14,364 nucleotides of DNA from JACQID01 sp035290885. GTDB lineage: Archaea > Aenigmatarchaeota > Aenigmatarchaeia > GW2011-AR5. Each line of letters begins with the position of its first letter. The stretch's first letter is position 1. Both the position numbers and the translations under genes were made by a program. Below, one piece after another: positions 12,577 to 14,364 of this stretch. Location: assembly GCA_035290885.1 (NCBI GenBank), contig DATDTL010000083.1:1-14364 (forward strand). The letters run 5' to 3'. The notes beneath the pieces are model-generated. The model made no database searches, was not told where the DNA came from, and saw only the letters and a list, made by a program, of their open reading frames with translations.

Positions 12577-14364
12577 ATGCGCAAGGGCATCATGCTGATA
12601 GTTCTCGTGGCAATTTCCCTGTTTCACGTGTCATACGCCGGCGAATGGAAGCAGTGCTCGGCGGACAACATAGGGGACGATGTCACGGTTTCTTCTGTCA
12701 CACACACGTGCTGCTTCATCAGCGGCGAGGCGCAATGGACCAACCCTCCGTCTACGGACATTTTTTCATGCGACCGGGCTACGGTCACAACAAGCCACAG
12801 CCCTGCCTCGGTAATGCTCGGCTCTCCGGTAACGTTCACGGCCACGGCGACGGGCCAATTCCGGATACAGTCAATTACCATACTGCTTGACGAGAATAAC
12901 GACGGCACGAGCGACAGGTCGCTTCCATCGCCTGCTGGAACGTGCACCGGCACAACCTGCACTTATACAACTCCCGGCATCACGTACAATACCGAAGGGC
13001 AGACAGTCAATTACAAGGCGTTTGCCACGCCGACACGAGGCGGCGTGTCGGAAATGGCATCAATAAAATCATTTGTCGTTTCTTCCAATCCTTATCCGGC
13101 TGCGCCTGCCATAACCGTGACGCCTGACAGGCAGTGGTACAGTTCTGCAGACTCAACGGTAAGCCTGCGCTTTGATTATTCCGATTCAAGCGCCGCTGAC
13201 AGCGGGCAGCAGCTTAGCTTGTGCGAATATACCATAACCAAGGCAGGCACGCCTTCCACAACGAGCGAAGCGTGCTCCGGCTCTTCAGCCACGAAAACGG
13301 CGGCTGTCACTCTCAGTCTATGCAGCCAAGGGGTCGGCGGGTGCAGCGGAAGCGCGCGGGCCAAAGACAATCGTGCGGCGTTTGGGCCCACGGCAACGCG
13401 CTCAATTGACGTTGACACGGCAGTTCCCTCGGCTACAACGCCTGCGGCCGGCGCTTCCTGCACAGCGACTGCGGGGAAGGTTGAGAAAGGCGAAAACATA
13501 GTATATACGTCCACGGCGTCGGATGCTGCAAGCGGAGTAGCCAGCGGCAAGTGCAAGCTTCAGATAAAGAAAGGCACCGATGCATGGGCGTCTTCAACGG
13601 AATATCCGATGTCCGGCGGGTGCGCGGGCGCGTGCAGCACGGCACTGTCAGTTTCCGCGGCGATAAGCGATCCGGGCATCCATAACATGAGAGTGCTGTG
13701 CACGGACATAGCCGGCAACGCCATGAATAGCAACAGCAACTCTGGCACCGTAGAAGTGACTGACGGCGTGTGCACGCCGAGCGTTTTGGACGTTGTGGTC
13801 TGGGATTCAAAAGATCCCGTGAACACGCTTGAAGATTTCTGGTATACTATAGTTGTGAGCAACACAGGAGGCGCGGCTGCAAACGGCGTTACGCTTGCAT
13901 TCATACTCCCGGCGCAAATAAATCTGCGGGATTCTCCACCGTCGGGGTGTTCCGATTCCGGCAGTTCCCGCACGTGCAGCATGGACATTGCCGGCAGCGG
14001 CCAGTGGTCTCGATCTATGGCTGTCAAGTCCACTGAATATAGCGGCACTTTCTCGGTAATAGCGATAGCCACGGATTCAGCCGGCTCTACCGCTTCAGGC
14101 AGGGAATCAACGACTGTAAGCGGGGCTGTTTCTCCGCCTGCCACCGCAACCACCACTACGATACTAGGGCCGCCTCCAAGCGGCTTGTGCCCCACCGAAG
14201 GCGCAGAGCAATGCAACAGCGGGGAGAGATACGTTTGCCAGCGCGTGGATGTCGCTGACCCAAGGACTCCGCCGAGCGGATCGTGCGCAACGACAGACCC
14301 GGCGCAGTGCGTGGGAGGCAGCCAGTATACTTGTGAGTCTGGGACGAGTAGCTTGTGCGCTGGC
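12577..14364 (+). CDS. secreted Ser/Thr/Cys-rich surface protein, 3' end outside the window
   Basis: The frame from ATG 12577 is open to the last base: 596 residues with no stop. MRKGIMLIVLVAISLFHVSYA is a clear signal peptide with cleavage expected after A21. The mature part is rich in Ser, Thr, Ala and Cys. It contains beta-sandwich-like segments separated by phrases such as VDTAVPSATTP, and near residues 400-500 a CARDB/DUF11-like domain (WYTIVVSNTGGAAANGVTLA). A Thr/Pro linker (about 519-536) leads to a tandem Cys module, PPSG-x-C-x7-C-x7-C, first at 533-554 and again at 565-586. Such proteins sit on the archaeal cell surface as adhesins or envelope components; the exact role is unknown. 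No N-x-S/T site occurs. The gene lies next to a glycan locus but has its own promoter. Confidence 0.85.
   Translation, partial: MRKGIMLIVLVAISLFHVSYAGEWKQCSADNIGDDVTVSSVTHTCCFISGEAQWTNPPSTDIFSCDRATVTTSHSPASVMLGSPVTFTATATGQFRIQSITILLDENNDGTSDRSLPSPAGTCTGTTCTYTTPGITYNTEGQTVNYKAFATPTRGGVSEMASIKSFVVSSNPYPAAPAITVTPDRQWYSSADSTVSLRFDYSDSSAADSGQQLSLCEYTITKAGTPSTTSEACSGSSATKTAAVTLSLCSQGVGGCSGSARAKDNRAAFGPTATRSIDVDTAVPSATTPAAGASCTATAGKVEKGENIVYTSTASDAASGVASGKCKLQIKKGTDAWASSTEYPMSGGCAGACSTALSVSAAISDPGIHNMRVLCTDIAGNAMNSNSNSGTVEVTDGVCTPSVLDVVVWDSKDPVNTLEDFWYTIVVSNTGGAAANGVTLAFILPAQINLRDSPPSGCSDSGSSRTCSMDIAGSGQWSRSMAVKSTEYSGTFSVIAIATDSAGSTASGRESTTVSGAVSPPATATTTTILGPPPSGLCPTEGAEQCNSGERYVCQRVDVADPRTPPSGSCATTDPAQCVGGSQYTCESGTSSLCAG

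Noticed and set aside
12624..14216. Several open frames on the minus strand within the surface-protein region
   Set aside because: The plus-strand frame from 12577 is open for 596 codons with a signal peptide and repeated Cys modules; the minus frames are shadows caused by GC-rich codons.

Overview
The window looks like a piece of an archaeal chromosome, probably from an uncultured lineage; a DPANN-type archaeon is possible but the sequence does not settle it. The evidence is an archaeal/eukaryal-type EF-1A, AT-rich TATA elements 20-40 bases ahead of several start codons with little or no leader, a T-rich terminator, a DUF2298 'YYY' membrane protein and an archaeal reversibly-glycosylated-polypeptide homologue. 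Most genes have moderate GC. Two patches are visibly AT-richer: about 1735-2510 and 11439-12570.

Layout. Bases 1-193 hold no supported gene, only a terminator and an inverted repeat behind EF-1A. EF-1A (194-1462, minus) has its own promoter and a strong Shine-Dalgarno. A VapBC-type toxin-antitoxin pair (1735-2430, minus) follows; the PIN toxin is broken by a frameshift. The pair sits between two identical 43-bp direct repeats, and one of these is the 3' end of the neighbouring rhomboid protease gene (2529-3146, minus). The rhomboid forms a tight pair with a Cas4-like Fe-S nuclease gene (3153-3836, minus).

Bases 3887-11365 are a surface-glycan locus. It holds a cytosolic GT2 glycosyltransferase resembling dolichyl-phosphate sugar synthases, an NAD-dependent sugar epimerase translationally coupled to an RGP/GT75 UDP-sugar mutase-like protein, two large polytopic membrane proteins (DUF2298 and PF10131-like, both plausible GT-C-type enzymes), and a PAP2 lipid phosphatase that could recycle the polyprenyl carrier. 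Together these could make a nucleotide sugar, load it on a lipid, transfer it outside the membrane and recover the carrier. That pathway is inferred from gene content.

Bases 11439-12267 (minus) hold an AT-rich two-gene unit: a winged-helix regulator and an unrecognised Rossmann-like protein whose 5' end appears frameshifted. The 309-base spacer after it is packed with short direct and inverted repeats and promoters in both directions. From 12577 to the right edge runs a long secreted, Ser/Thr/Cys-rich surface protein. It has a signal peptide, Ig/CARDB-like segments and the start of a tandem Cys-rich repeat; its 3' end lies outside the window.
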